The translations under genes were made by a program, and so were the position numbers. Under the pieces are notes generated by a model, which was given only the letters and a program-made list of their open reading frames with translations, ran no database searches and had not been told where the DNA came from. Positions 1-11,442 of a stretch of 64,000 bases of DNA are shown in pieces. Origin of the DNA: Dentipellis sp. KUC8613 (taxonomy: Eukaryota; Basidiomycota; Agaricomycetes; Russulales; Hericiaceae); contig NSJX01000012.1 in NCBI GenBank assembly GCA_002286715.1, forward strand, positions 62,001 through 126,000, given 5' to 3'. Within the stretch, counting starts at the first letter, position 1. Each line of letters opens with the position of its first letter.

Positions 1-579
1 GATCTGGCTCGCAAACCGCGGCTCCGGCGCAGGGTTGATGTACGGGTTCAGCTCGACCACGCTCCGCGCGTCCGCGTCCGCATACGGGCCCTGGTGCGCG
101 CGCCGCGGGATGCGCAGCGTCGCGAGCTCCGGGCGCGCGCGCTCCCCGCCCGCCCCGCGCCGCAGCGTCAGGAACTCGGGCCGCGCCGTCTCCCCGCCCA
201 TGCGCCCCGGCGCGGACACGGGCTCGACGCGCGTGCCGCCCAGCGTCCGCGAGCGCATGCGGCGCGGGCCGCGCGGCGGCGGCGGCAGGCTCGGGCTCGG
301 GCTCGTGTTCCCGTCGTCCTCCTGCGCCTCCGTCTGCACGCGCCGTGCGGGAGACGGAGGCTGCGGCTGCGTCGGCGCGGTCGCGGGGCGGTCGGCCTGT
401 GTCTGCGACTTGAGGCGGTACCGCCGCCGGAGGCTGTCGTCAAACTTGAGCAGCGCGTCGAGGTTCGGCGAGATCTTGAGCGACACCTGCGCCTGGCTCG
501 GACTTTGGCTCTGCGCCTGCGGCGGGTACGAGTGCGCGTGGACGGGCGGGATGCGCGGGGCCTGCTTGTTCTTCTTCAT
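1..579 (-). CDS. Unrecognised protein, N-terminal 193 codons, truncated by window edge
   Basis: Reading the minus strand from the ATG at 579, the frame stays open for 193 codons to base 1 and continues outside the window. The visible part begins MKKNKQAPRIPP, is rich in Pro, Arg, Gln and Ser, and has one more ordered-looking patch around residues 36-55 (KISPNLDALLKFDDSLRRR). The rest looks disordered. Codon choice is strongly G/C-ending, as in the neighbouring genes, which supports real coding. I do not recognise a domain. Introns cannot be excluded, because only the amino end is visible. The open frames on the other strand here are shadows. Confidence 0.55.
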   Translation of the reverse strand, partial: MKKNKQAPRIPPVHAHSYPPQAQSQSPSQAQVSLKISPNLDALLKFDDSLRRRYRLKSQTQADRPATAPTQPQPPSPARRVQTEAQEDDGNTSPSPSLPPPPRGPRRMRSRTLGGTRVEPVSAPGRMGGETARPEFLTLRRGAGGERARPELATLRIPRRAHQGPYADADARSVVELNPYINPAPEPRFASQI

Positions 580-1511
580 ATTCGCGTGGTGGGTGTGTTA
601 ATGTCTAGGAATTATAGATCGAATGAAATTATTGTAGAGATGCTTTGCGCGCCGTGCGTTAGTGGCGGGGCATGCGACGCGGGGCAGCGCAGGCTCACCG
701 GTCAACGCAACGCCGAGTCTAAGGGTCCGAACGCGTCTGGCACTGAAAACTGGAAGCTGGAAGAGAAATGAGCGTGCTGGGGCGGCGCGCCTTTTGGGCG
801 AAGAGGGATGGTGGAGGTCGCAAACGCAGCAGGACCCTGCACACTGCAGCCCGCCCCAAGACGTGCGCGTGAAGGGCTGGGTCCTCCCACAAGAAGCACG
901 CAGCCACCCTGCGCATCACAAAATCACGTTCCGCGCCGCCGCTACGCGCGCGGGGAAGGGGCTTCTAGCCCGGGAATCGTGTGTGCGGAGGCGGCCCAGC
1001 ACAAGCGGTTTCATAATTGAATTTTGCGTCCATCTTAATGGCCCCGAGACCCGGCCCGGGCGAGCGGGCGTGTGCGACGTGCAGAGGTGAAGGCTGCAGA
1101 GGCCCCGGGGCTCAGACTGGATCCCAGCGGGCGTGACAGCGGACGAGGGTCCACGGCGAGAGGACGAGCGCGGGCGGGGCGGGGCGTGGTGTTCGCGTTC
1201 ATTTTCCGATTCTGCTGATCTCGCTCGCTAATATAGAGTACCGAAGCGCACGAGCGCCTGCCGGGCAGAGCAGCGTCATGATCGCACCCTCGACCTTGCG
1301 CGCCTTCACGTACGCGGCGGCGCAGCGATCGCTCCGTTATCATCGCCGGGGCTCAGGCTATGTGCCCGCGGCCATGTGCTCCCAGTCCTCCAGCCCGAGT
1401 CGCCCAGACATCTCGCGCCACCAACCAATTAATATCCACAGAACATGAATCACCGTCACCGTCACAGCAACACCGCCCGCCGTCCAGTCGCAATGCAATG
1501 CCCGAACGAGC
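580..1511. other. Intergenic, no gene supported
   Basis: About 930 bases between the truncated left gene and the 3' end of the dynactin gene. The short open frames on both strands look like random GC-rich frames with no recognisable family. The segment next to 580 should hold the promoter of the left gene. Confidence 0.4.
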
Positions 1512-2290
1512 CTAGCCGTGATGCTCGACGCCGCGGCGCAGGCGGTTGAACTTGGGCAGCGTGTCGCGGAGGTACTCGGCGTGCTTCCTGCGCAGGTCCG
1601 CCTCCTGCACCTTCCCGCGCCCGCTCCACGTGCGGCGCTCCGCCGTCGGGCCGTACACGACCGTGTACTCGTCCAGTACCTCGTCCTCCGCGGGCACGAG
1701 CAGGCAGCCCGCGCCGACGACGCAGTACGACGACAGCCGCACCGTGTGGTGCACGCGCGCGCGCGTCGCGACCGTGTTGAAGTTCCCGATCGTGGGCGAC
1801 TCGACGCCTGATGGGCGGGTGCAATTATGTAGAGGTTCGGTGTGTGGTGTGTGTGCGGTGTGTGGAAAGTGAATTGTAACCGTCAGCGTAAGGCTCCGCG
1901 CGGTCGGAGGTGTAAAGTGGGACGTACGGCAACCAATCTCGAACAAATTATCGTCTCCGATGCGCATCACTTCCTTCCTCCTACCAACGTATGTCCGTGA
2001 GCTAGCCACACGGGACGTAGGAAAACGCGTGTGCGCACCGGTTCACGATGATGGCGCTCTCCTCGATGATGCACCCCGAGCCAATAACTATCGGCCCCGC
2101 AATAGCGAATATCGTCGCCTTGGGGTGCACAATTGTTCCTACCGACCACCGCCACCAAGTGTCAACACGAACGGCATGCAAAGTCCCGAGACCAAGACTC
2201 GCCTGAACCGATCGTAATGTCCCCCTTCAGCTCAACATCCTGACACACCACCGCCCGCGAGTGAATGGTGAATTTGTCGCGTCTGTCATC
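1512..2290 (-). CDS. DCTN6: Dynactin subunit 6 (p27), left-handed beta-helix protein
   Basis: This is a small pointed-end subunit of dynactin, the dynein activator. Exons by eye are about 2290-2203, 2138-2039, 1980-1928 and 1807-1512 (stop TAG). Family features are continuous across the joins: hexapeptide-repeat beta-helix turns with [13 protein letters not shown], then [44 protein letters not shown], and the C-terminal LPKFNRLRR that matches the family tail. The first intron of the visible part (2139-2202) has a GC donor (CAG/GCGAGT) and a TAG acceptor. The first coding exon is not resolved: the frame is open only back to a stop at 2297-2299 and holds no ATG, so the start must lie upstream through another intron. 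The assignment is secure; the amino end is not. Confidence 0.85.
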
Positions 2291-2299
2291 GTCAAGTCA

Positions 2300-3118
2300 G
2301 CTATCATATACGTGTAAACGTTAGGCTGTGCGTGCGCGCACATTGGTGCCATGGAAAATCTAGAGCTCGAGAGCCGGTTAAGCCTTTGTTCGCATGGTGT
2401 ATTCAGGAAAGCAGCGTAAGCGCCCAACTGCACGCGTCATATTGACACGTATACCTGAAAAGGCAACTCTTTATCCTTTTTTGGACAACTCGTCTTCGCA
2501 GATTGAATTGCTCAAAGTTATATTGCAGTTGTAGACGAGCCAACAATCAAAATCTATCCAGTATACAACTCCCAAGTCGAACCCAGTAAATGCAGACCGA
2601 AACCCGACGAGCTGCCCGCGAGCACGTATATATGTCACACACGAAAACCGAATACCGACCAGCGCAAAACGAGCTGTAAGATGCCGCAGAAACGCAGACG
2701 ACCAATGCATTCTGAATTTCAACCATCGAATCGATATCCAACCTCAAATCGACAATCGACGTCAAAACCAAGCTCGCGACAAACATCAGAAAAGGAGAGA
2801 AAAGGCAAAGAAAAAGAGATAAGAGAAAGCAAAAAAGCGAACGAGCGAGCAGGCCTCCAAACTCCAAACAGCAAACGCGAAACGGTCAGTCGAGTCAGTC
2901 AATCAAGCAATCATATAGTACAGACGATGCAGGTGCGGATGTGGGATGTGTATGTATAGTGCCAATGGTGTGTACGTGTGTGCGTTGTGCGTATATGCGA
3001 AGGGGTGCGCAGTACGAGAACTATATATGTTAGAGCGGTGATTAGCAGCAGTAGAATTCGTCGGTCGGCTGTGAGGGAGAACGCAGAAACTAGGGGTAAG
3101 AGGAGAAGAGGTTGCGCG
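2300..3118. other. Upstream of DCTN6 and 3' flank of the SMP/PH gene
   Basis: About 820 bases. The part near 2300-2460 probably contains the missing first exon and promoter of DCTN6. The 2680-2960 part is A-rich (long runs of AAAGAGAAAG type) and looks like 3' untranslated or intergenic sequence. A 92-codon plus-strand frame there (2681-2959) is low complexity and unconvincing. Confidence 0.35.
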
Positions 3119-6100
3119 TTACGCGGCGGTGGGCGGCGCGGGTGGTGGCCGTCGCGGGGGCAGCGGTGGTCGTGAAGACACAAGTGGGCTCACGGGCGAG
3201 GGTGCGGTGATGCTGATATCCGGCGGTGGTGGCCCTCCACCCACTTCGCTCCCATCTATTTGCTGCCCACGCTGCTGCCCGTCTCTGTTTGCAATGGACT
3301 TGAGCGCTGCCGATGCAGGCGACGCGTCCGACACGTACGGCCACGACGGTGACAGTGACGCGCTGCTGCTGCCCGGTGCGCCGCGGAGAGGAAGTGGTGG
3401 TGGTGTGCGTGCGCGTCGGGTCGCTTCGTGTGCGGATGGCGATAGCGGGGAGTCGAACGTTTGTTCTGGAGGCTCTGAATGGGTGACCTGCAGAGTCATG
3501 TCTGCCTCTGCCTGGCCACCGCGCCACAATCTGCTATACACGCTCTGGATCCCTGGCGCCTTGCCTTTACCTTCCACTATTGAAGGTTGCGGCGGCGATG
3601 GCGGCGCGTATCCCATCGACATGACCTCGCCGCGGTGTTTCGCATGGATCCCGGGGATCATCATCGTCTTTCCTTGCAATGGCTGCGTGTGGATGGGTGA
3701 AGGAGGTGAAGAGTCTGGCGACTCGGACACGGGGACATCAGTCACCACGATGGGGTGCGGGCTCGCCCTACCTTCCGTCGCAGAGGACGCGGAGGATTGT
3801 GACGGCTCGGCGGACACCACGGGTGCATGGAACGAGAGCGGCGAAGATGAGCGGTTCGAGCCTGAGACGAACGACGGGGCGTTGAGCGAGTGCTGCGAGG
3901 ACATGCTCGTGCGCCGGGGGACCGAGATTGGCGACGACGGATGGTGGTGGTCTATTCGCGGGCTGGGTAGTGGTGGAGTCGGCGTTTTCTCCGACCGCTC
4001 GCGCTCTCTTCGTTCGTCGACGTGCGCCCTCAGCTCTGCCCAACTCGACCCGATCTTCCTCGACGTCGTGCTCATGCTCTCGCCACTCGACCGCGACTCG
4101 CCCTCCTCATGTCCCTCCTCATCCTTGTCTCCCTCGTGATGCGTGTCCTTCCGCGCCCAGCCCCACTTCTTCATCGTCTCATTCGCCGCATTCTTTAGCG
4201 CCTGTCGGTCACCCGCACGCGACTTAAGCGTCGACAGGAAACCCGACTCTTTGGATTTCGTGGACTTGGCGCTCTTGTGAGACGAAGAAAGGCTGTGAAT
4301 GCTCGGCTCGGGGCTGCGATTGTGTGCGCGTTCGGTGGTCGGCGATGGGAGTGGCGATGTGGGGCGGGATCGTATCGGCGATGGCGAGCGGCTCATCTTC
4401 CGCACCGGGAGGAATCGGGCGCGTTTGTGGTGCGTGTCACTGCTGTAGCTATCCATGGAGTGCTGTCGGCCATTATCGTACGTCGGCGAGTCCTCAAGCT
4501 CATCGGTGCCCTCCAGCGGTTCTGGCTCTTCAACGAGGCTCTGCTGCGAATGACTCTTGTGGTTGCCGAGATGGTTTGAGAACCACGTTTTGCGCCGTAC
4601 AGGGATAGGTGCAGTGATATGGTGTGAGGGGTGGCCATGATGGTGATGGTGATTTTCGACGAAGACTGAGGCGGAACGCGACGGGGGTATGAGGTTCGGC
4701 TCGCTTGAGTTGGGAGTGGGGTTCAGCTCGTGGTTGAGCTCCGTCTCCGAACGCGAACGAGGTGCTGCCGCAAGGTCACCTTCGCTGGACGCTGACGAAC
4801 CCTCTCCGATGGGCGTAGAGGCCGAGGAGCTCCCTTCTTCAGGAGCAGGAGGAACACGCGAACCCTTGCGACGCTTATGTTTGCGTCCCCCCGCTGGCCT
4901 CTCGTGACGAGCAGCATCAGGCCAGATACCACCTCTGTGCTGACATTGCCTGCTGTCGAAATACGAGATATCGTCCATGTTAGGCAGCACCACGGATTCC
5001 AAGATCTAAGCGACGATGCATCTATGAACATATGTCCCCCATAGCAGAATTTGGAGACAACTCACGATTTCCTTCAGCTTGGACTCGATGGTATTCAGAA
5101 TCATGCTCCATGTGATTTGCCGGTCGCTGACGACCGGCTCCACGTCGAGCACCATCTTGGGCATCTGCGTGAATGCGTACCAGATGCGACTGCTCGGAGG
5201 CCGCTTGACCTTGATAACCATATTGCCCTCCAACTCCCGCAAGATGACCGCAAGCACCAATTTGACTGTGTATGGCTTGAACGCGGACCCAAGGTTTATC
5301 GTCGCTGAGGCCTGTAGCGTGATCCTGAACTCGCCCTTGTATTGCAATCGGACTTCAAGTGCAGCATCTCCCTCTTTCGTAAGCTCCTTCAACATGGGCT
5401 TGCTGAAGGTCGGAGACTTGTTTCCGGGGAAAACTTCGGTAACCACGACGTCGGAGAGGAAGTGCGGGCGCTTGACCTTGGAGAGCTTCTTCATGAGACG
5501 GCCGATAACATACGACTCGAGGGCGTCAGTCCGGTAATAGCTGAAGAAGACCCTGCCGAGCAACGCATTCATCCACCGCATCGGGATGACATCCGGCTGC
5601 TCATCGAGGGTCGCCACGAGGTTGAACATATCTGCGGGGGAAAACACGGGCAGCAAGGGCGACAGGAACGGGGTGTTTGGCGGGTTATCGGAGGCGTGGA
5701 TGAGCGAAATGTACCAGTCCTCCATCTCGTAGTTGGACCGGACGAAGATGAACCACGGCGTAGACGCATCCATCGCCTCCACCCGCGCAATCTCGCGCCT
5801 GCGCTCCTGCTCCTCGATCTTCTCCCGCTCCCGCTCCTTGTCCTTCTTCTTCTTCTTGCCCGACTTCTCCACCTTCTCGTCCACGTCCTCCCGCCAGAGC
5901 CGCATCTCGCGCGTCACGCTGAACATCCCGCGGCCCTGCGGCGGCACATCGAGGCGCGGCTTGAGGCAGATCGCATTGCGCTTCGCGAAGAGCTCGCCGT
6001 CGAGCAGGCCCTCGGGGTAGATGACGATCTCGTGGCTGCTGAGCTCGATGGCGGCCTCGCACTCGGTCATGCTTTCGTCCTCGTAGAGGTAGAGCACCTT

Positions 6101-6499
6101 GCCCTTGAGCACGACGTACCACATGTCGCGCGGGCGGGAGCGCTTCGGGTCCTTGGAGCGCGCATCGAGGAAGGACTTGACGAGGGTGACGTACGACGTG
6201 TCGAAGGAGTGCTCCTCGAAGGTGCGCCGCATGGTGAGCCACCCACGGCGCGCCTTGGGGATGTCGTTCAGGTCGAGCGCAGCAGGGTCGGGCGACGCAG
6301 GGGCCTCCTTCTCTTTGTCCTTGTCCTTCTGCTCCTCTGCGCTCTTCTTCTCGAGGTCGCCTCGGGTCTGTTTGGCGGCATCAGGGTCGCCGACGGGGAC
6401 GGAGGTGTATACAGTGAATGCGATGAGCCCGAGGACGACGAGGGGTATGAAGGTCAGGCCGCCGAGGACGTAGGCATATACGAGGGCCTTGAACGACAT
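3119..6499 (-). CDS. NVJ2: Nvj2/TEX2-type membrane protein with PH and SMP lipid-transfer domains
   Basis: Probable lipid-transfer protein at ER contact sites. Two exons, 6499-5066 and 5005-3119, joined by a 60-nt GTGAGT...TTAG intron, give about 1106 residues. Order: an N-terminal membrane anchor at residues 5-30 ([19 protein letters not shown]), a Lys/Glu-rich linker, a PH-like region at about 95-260 (RRGWLTMRR...[14 protein letters not shown]), and an SMP domain at about 300-478 ([16 protein letters not shown], with [11 protein letters not shown] and [10 protein letters not shown] further on). A Ser/Pro-rich, apparently disordered tail of about 630 residues follows and is far longer than in yeast Nvj2. 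An in-frame ATG lies 35 codons upstream (6604); I prefer 6499 because the membrane segment then starts immediately. Anchor, PH and SMP in that order are typical of the Nvj2/TEX2 family (established). Contact-site location is inferred. Confidence 0.88.
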
Positions 6500-7032
6500 G
6501 TTTTGCTGCGCATAAATATGCCCTGTGGAGGAGGTCAGGGAGAAGAGGAGACAAGAGGAAGATAGGAAAGTGTAGACGCCGACAAGTCGTGTTTGCCCGT
6601 CCAAGGCGCGCTCTCACGCTCTCTCAGCAAAAGTAATTGCCATACGTCACTCCGCTTGCTCCCGGTTGGCCACAAACCATGTCTATAGCCTCTGCCCTAA
6701 CAACACACACTACAACTACTATCCTACACCCGACGATGAGCCCTCCAAGCAGCCGCCCCAACCCAACGGCAGACGGTCCCATCTTTCTCCGAATCCTTGA
6801 TGCGTCCTTGGGTATCAAAATTGAATCCAGGGCGCCTCGGCGGGCCCAAATTTCGAGTCCTTCGTCCTTATTCATCATCAATTGTCATGGCATGGGGCAG
6901 CGTGGCCCGTCGTAAAACATCACCGAATGCCCAGCTTGCAGGGTCGACCACAGGCTTAACACCGAGTGCCTTGCGTGCCAACACCGCTCTGACCCTCGGT
7001 CAGGCGGCGCTCGGTATTCCCGAGAAACCACC
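6500..7032. other. Intergenic
   Basis: About 530 bases upstream of the SMP/PH gene and downstream of the next minus-strand gene. It should contain the promoter and 5' UTR of the former. No coding frame here resembles a protein family. Confidence 0.4.
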
Positions 7033-7956
7033 TCAAGCCGCACTGGCCGCCCTCCACAGAGCGAGCCGCGTCCTTCGGCGCGCGGACAGCACCCGCGAAA
7101 ATAGACCGCGTCGGATCTGCTCGTCTACCGACGGCAGAACCGCGCGCCAATGGCCGTTCGCGTACTCCCACTTCCGGGCCAGCGGCAGCGGGCGTGCGAG
7201 CAGCGGCGGATACACGTCATTGACGACTGGATGCGCTGGCACCACCAGACGGTTCCCGAAGCATGCATCCTGGAACGGCACCCAGCACGACGACTCGCGC
7301 GGCTGGGTGTCGCACGGTGTTATGACTATTGTCGGTATTGACGGGTCCGCATTCGTGACAACCAGGGAGTCATCATCCTATCAATGCACAAACGCGTGCA
7401 GCATATGAGCAAACCTGAAGGCTGTGGCATAACATAAAATAAACGTACCGTATTTTCTGGGCTACAGTCATCCACGTTACGTGAACCCTCGCCCTCAGGC
7501 GCCGAGCTCGATTCTTCGGGCTGCAGCGGGTGGTCAGCTCATTGCACGACGTACGCGCTGGAGCCCAAAAGTGTAACGCACCTCGGATACATCTAGCGCA
7601 GCGAGCAACTGCGCGATATTTTCGACGTCCTCACCCAATGTGTTTTGCACGGCCCTGTAGACGGGCTCAAGCGTGCCGCCGCACAACCCCGCCATCCTCC
7701 TCCAGGGCACATGCACACTGACATGCGGCACCGCGGGGAGCATCGAGTATAGTACTTCGACATTGAGTGACTGAGAACATACGCATTGCACGAGTGGTGG
7801 CAGTGGGACTCGGTCAGCCACAATACACGCGCGAGAGCAGGCGCGACGCACGATGGTAGTGTCCTCCTGCAATGCGGCGACAGACCCCTCCGCCCCCGTC
7901 TCTATCTTCATATCCAGCATGCGCGACGCGGCGCTCGAGAGCAATGTGCGAAACAT
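7033..7956 (-). CDS. Conserved-looking hypothetical protein, 263 aa
   Basis: Three exons (7956-7582, 7520-7449, 7377-7033) with standard introns (GTGCGT...CTGCAG, 61 nt; GTACGT...GATAG, 71 nt) give a whole frame of 263 residues. The start MFRTLLSSAASRMLD was preferred to an in-frame ATG 25 codons upstream (8031), because the extra residues look like leader sequence. The central part is hydrophobic/mixed (VPHVSVHVPWRRMAGLC). The C-terminal exon is the most protein-like (NRLVVPAHPVVNDVYPP...KWEYANGHWRAVLP, then a basic RVLSARRRTR). I do not recognise a domain, signal peptide or catalytic motif, so no function is proposed. Confidence 0.6.
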
Positions 7957-9247
7957 AGCAGCAGGCAGACAAACAGACAGACTCGAAACTCTGCGTCCAA
8001 TCCGAGTGCCACAAACTTGAATCGGATCCAAGGACCGGGTGTCCTAGCTGCGGCGCAGGGCGCAGACCGAGGTCGACGACGAGACTATAGCGGTGGACGT
8101 GTGCAGTGGTGGGGTATGCGTGCGCAGGCCAGCGGCAGCAACATAAAGCACGAGGGAGGCGACGAGGAGAAGGAAGAGGCGGCGAGTGGGGAATCAGGAG
8201 GTTGGACGCAGTCGGCCTCTAAACACCCCGCCCGGCCACCCGGGCTCTATCCCGGTCCCCGGCATACGCCACTGCCACAGGCACCCCCCGCTTCCCCACG
8301 TGGCCGAGAAATACTGCGTTCATTTTGACTCGGTCTAGGCTCACTTCACTTTACTTACTCCCTCCAGCCGTAGGGTACGTATCACACGTCTACTGCAATC
8401 GCATTGCTCTTGGATCGAAATTATAATCAACCCTCGCCCGTGAATACGCGACATGACAGAACAAAATGACCACCATCTTAGGCCATGCGGAAATGGCCAT
8501 GGAGAAGCAAACGACGCCGCGGTGCGCCCGACTCGACCGGGCCCGAAGAACATGTTGCTTTACCTGGCGAACGTATCTTCACAGCAACTCCGTGCGGGAG
8601 GCCGTCGATCTTCCAGGTTCGCGTATTCTTACTCCATGGAAGCGTATGCGCTTGTACTCTGCAGCGACTGCACCTCGAATTCACAAGATCTCCTATCGCC
8701 CTACGATGACCTGGCACTGACACGACAGTATGTATTTACGGCGGCGTTTGTGGTTCGCAGGACGTCGCATTCGGCGGGCTTCGTTCTATCCGAACGGTGC
8801 GTGTCTCCTCTGAGCTCTCTTAGCACCTACACATGTATCAGAGATGATCAGCACGACGCAGGAATCACCGGAAGGATGCGCGAGGAGCCCACTCATCTCG
8901 GGGCATGACACATGCGATCGATATGGCCGTCGTCTGTAGGCGTACGCATTCTATACTCTATTCTACGCGACGTAAACGCACAGGCGCAACCGGACCCCGG
9001 GCGTTGTGCGTACACCGTTACAGATTACGGATTCGGGGCAGCATGACCCGGTCACGGTCGCACCTTGTAACTCGAAGGTACGTATATACGCAGCCCACCT
9101 TCCAGAGGTAGAGTCAAGCATCAGCTGACAGCCGCGCGCTGTCCAAGTGGCGATGTTGTACAGTATACAGCGTTCAGTGTACGTGCTGCTGAAACTTCTA
9201 TAGGGCTCTATGACTCTATGTCTTGCATGTCGCAAGTGGAGACACGA
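7957..9247. other. Intergenic, about 1.3 kb
   Basis: Upstream of the 263-aa gene and downstream of the desaturase. Several 60-180 codon frames exist on both strands, but they overlap each other, are rich in Arg/Ser/Thr and match nothing known. I see no gene. Confidence 0.4.
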
Positions 9248-11442
9248 TCACATTGCCACCGCCATCTGCGCAACCCTCAACTCCGCCATCCTCCTTCTCG
9301 CCGCCAGCGAGTGGTTATTCAGCCCACCCCGGAACGCCCACGTCGCGCGCGTCCACTCGGGCCCCTCCCCCTTCTCCTCGCCTCCCTGCGGCTCGCGCGC
9401 CGGCACAGCGAACTTCCTCAGCAGCGCCGATCCCCCAGGCTACACCGGCCCGAACCAAAAGCATCCTCGTCAGCACCCCTCATTCCAAGTTCCAAGCTCC
9501 AACCGCAAACGACTCACATGCTCCCCCATATACGCCGTGACGTCCACCGCAAACCCATCCACCAGCACGACGCACGCCGGCCCATTCCCAGTCCCGTCTC
9601 CGTTCCCGCCCGCCCGCACGTACGCCCTTACCTGCTCCACGCCCCACGTCGGGCCGTCCCAGTCAGCAGCCAGCGGTTCCTCGGGGGCCCCGTGCGCCTG
9701 CTTCTGGCGCATGTGCGATCGCGCGTCCGTGATATCGAGCGCGCGCGCGCGCCGGAGGCCCGTGGCGAGCCCGAGCCGGTGCAGCGCGAGGATGATCCAC
9801 TTGGACGGGTCCCAGTCGAGCGCGGAGGGCCCCGAGCGGAAGTCGTGCGGGAAGGCGTGCTGCGGTGCGCGGTTATGCATGAGCCGTGGTGAAGATGAAG
9901 TATGAGTGTAAGTGGAAACGTACATGCTAATCGAAGTTGCATAGATGTGGAAAAAGCCAAATATTGGAATCGAGTTGAAGTTGTGAGTACTGCAGGAGGG
10001 GGCTGCATATCAGTGAGGAGAGGCTCACGAAGTTGTGGTTGCCTTCGCCACAGGTGAGGAGGGCGAGGATCTGTGCCGGGCCGTGTAAACTGTAAGTGGG
10101 CGTTGAGCGCTAACGTCGAATCAAAATCCCACCAGGTTCGTCCGCGACGTGTTTTCGTCAGAGAACGGCTGCAGGCCGTCCCAGTGCGCAAGCCTGCAGA
10201 GCACAAATGAACATACCAGACTCAGCAACGCGACATCGACGACGTACGAATTGATCAGAAAGGTACAATGCCATGCTGCCAAGAATTCCGATGCACTCAG
10301 TTCCAGCGGCGGGCTCCTCGGCGAGACCATTCAATGTTCAACTCACTCATCAATCGCGCGACCAGCCCGCCGTATATGAACGCGCCCCGGGGATCATTCC
10401 ACAGCAGCCCGATGGCCGTCGGGAGGACGAATGAGAAGAAGATGGCGAGCGGGACTGTTCGGCGTTCACAGCAACATATCAGGCCAACCCGGAAACCGGT
10501 GTCGACGTGAGCGACAGATCGTACGCGCCCGCGAACGCCGAATCTGGCAACGTACCGAAGTACCGATGTTGCAGACGCACAACTGCACCACATTAGAATA
10601 CTGAGGTGAGTACTTGATCCCGGTACAATTGAAACTTCTGCGCGCAGTGCTCACCGGGATCGCGATCGAGGTCCGCACGGTCAATGAGGTCGATCTTGGG
10701 GTATTGCGGTTTGTAAAAGATCCAGCCGACATGGGAGAAGAAGAGTCCCCGCGTCGCTGAGTATCTGATGCGGGCTGTCAGTCAGGTCAGGGCGCGTGCG
10801 ATGGCAGCCTGTCTGGGGCTTACGGATCGTGTTTATCATCGTCCGTGAACCGCTGGGGAGGGGCAGAAGAAGACAGATGCTCAGGAATATATTATCCTGT
10901 GAAGAAACTATATACGTACGTGATGCAGGCGATGTCGGAGGCACCTGCGGATTTGTATCCATGAGTACCGCGTATATATAATTGGGGATACACTCACCAC
11001 CACTGGGAATGTTCCAAACATCCGAAATTCAATATCGCAGCAACAGGATTGAGAAAGACGGGCACCTTTATGGATCCTTGGAGCGCACTGGTCCCCAAAA
11101 CCGCTAGGACCACCCGCACGCCGAGCGGGGCGCGAAATGCACGGTGCGAATAGAGCCTGTGATAGCCAATGGTAATCCTGGAGCAGAAACGCAAAAGAAA
11201 GAAGCGCAGGGCTGAGTACGAGAAGCCGCTGCGCTGATCGCGCTGTCAGTCGATGTCGCCGCTCACCCAAAACAAGCCAGCTGCCAGCACACGAAAGTCA
11301 GAAGGGCAGTCTCGCGGGAAAGCGTGGACAGCGGGCGGCGGTAGATGCCGTACGCGGCGGCGAGGTGCGTCCCGACGAAGAAGATGGCATTCGCCCACCA
11401 TATCTGGGGCGGGCGGGCTTCGGGGTCGGTGGCGACAGGCAT
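9248..11442 (-). CDS. OLE1: Delta-9 acyl-CoA (stearoyl-CoA) desaturase with C-terminal cytochrome b5
   Basis: Membrane di-iron enzyme of the ER that introduces the delta-9 double bond into acyl-CoA, with an electron-donating cytochrome b5 domain fused behind it. Thirteen exons: 11442-11267, 11177-11066, 11002-10998, 10944-10920, 10852-10824, 10764-10655, 10582-10556, 10454-10347, 10275-10248, 10193-10133, 10070-10029, 9859-9518, 9439-9248. They sum to 419 codons including stop. Histidine box 1 is HRLYSH (65-70), box 2 is HRLHH (102-106), box 3 lies around 239-242. TDDDKHDPYSATRGLFFSHVG and CGEGNH are family hallmarks. The b5 domain shows DGFAVDVTAYMGEH/PGG (haem His about 355). Odd points: a 5-nt exon, four exons of 25-29 nt, and box 3 reading HNF-HAF instead of HNxHH. 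The amino end is short compared with typical fungal enzymes. Confidence 0.88.

Noticed and set aside
2681..2959. 92-codon Lys/Glu/Ser-rich plus-strand frame
   Set aside because: Low-complexity A-rich sequence in a probable 3' flank; no family, no conserved features.
3129..4139. 336-codon plus-strand frame
   Set aside because: Antisense shadow of the Ser/Pro-rich tail of the same gene.
5342..6565. 407-codon plus-strand open frame
   Set aside because: It is antisense to the first exon of the SMP/PH gene, consists of Arg/Leu/Glu/His-rich sequence produced by GC-rich complementary codons, and resembles no family.
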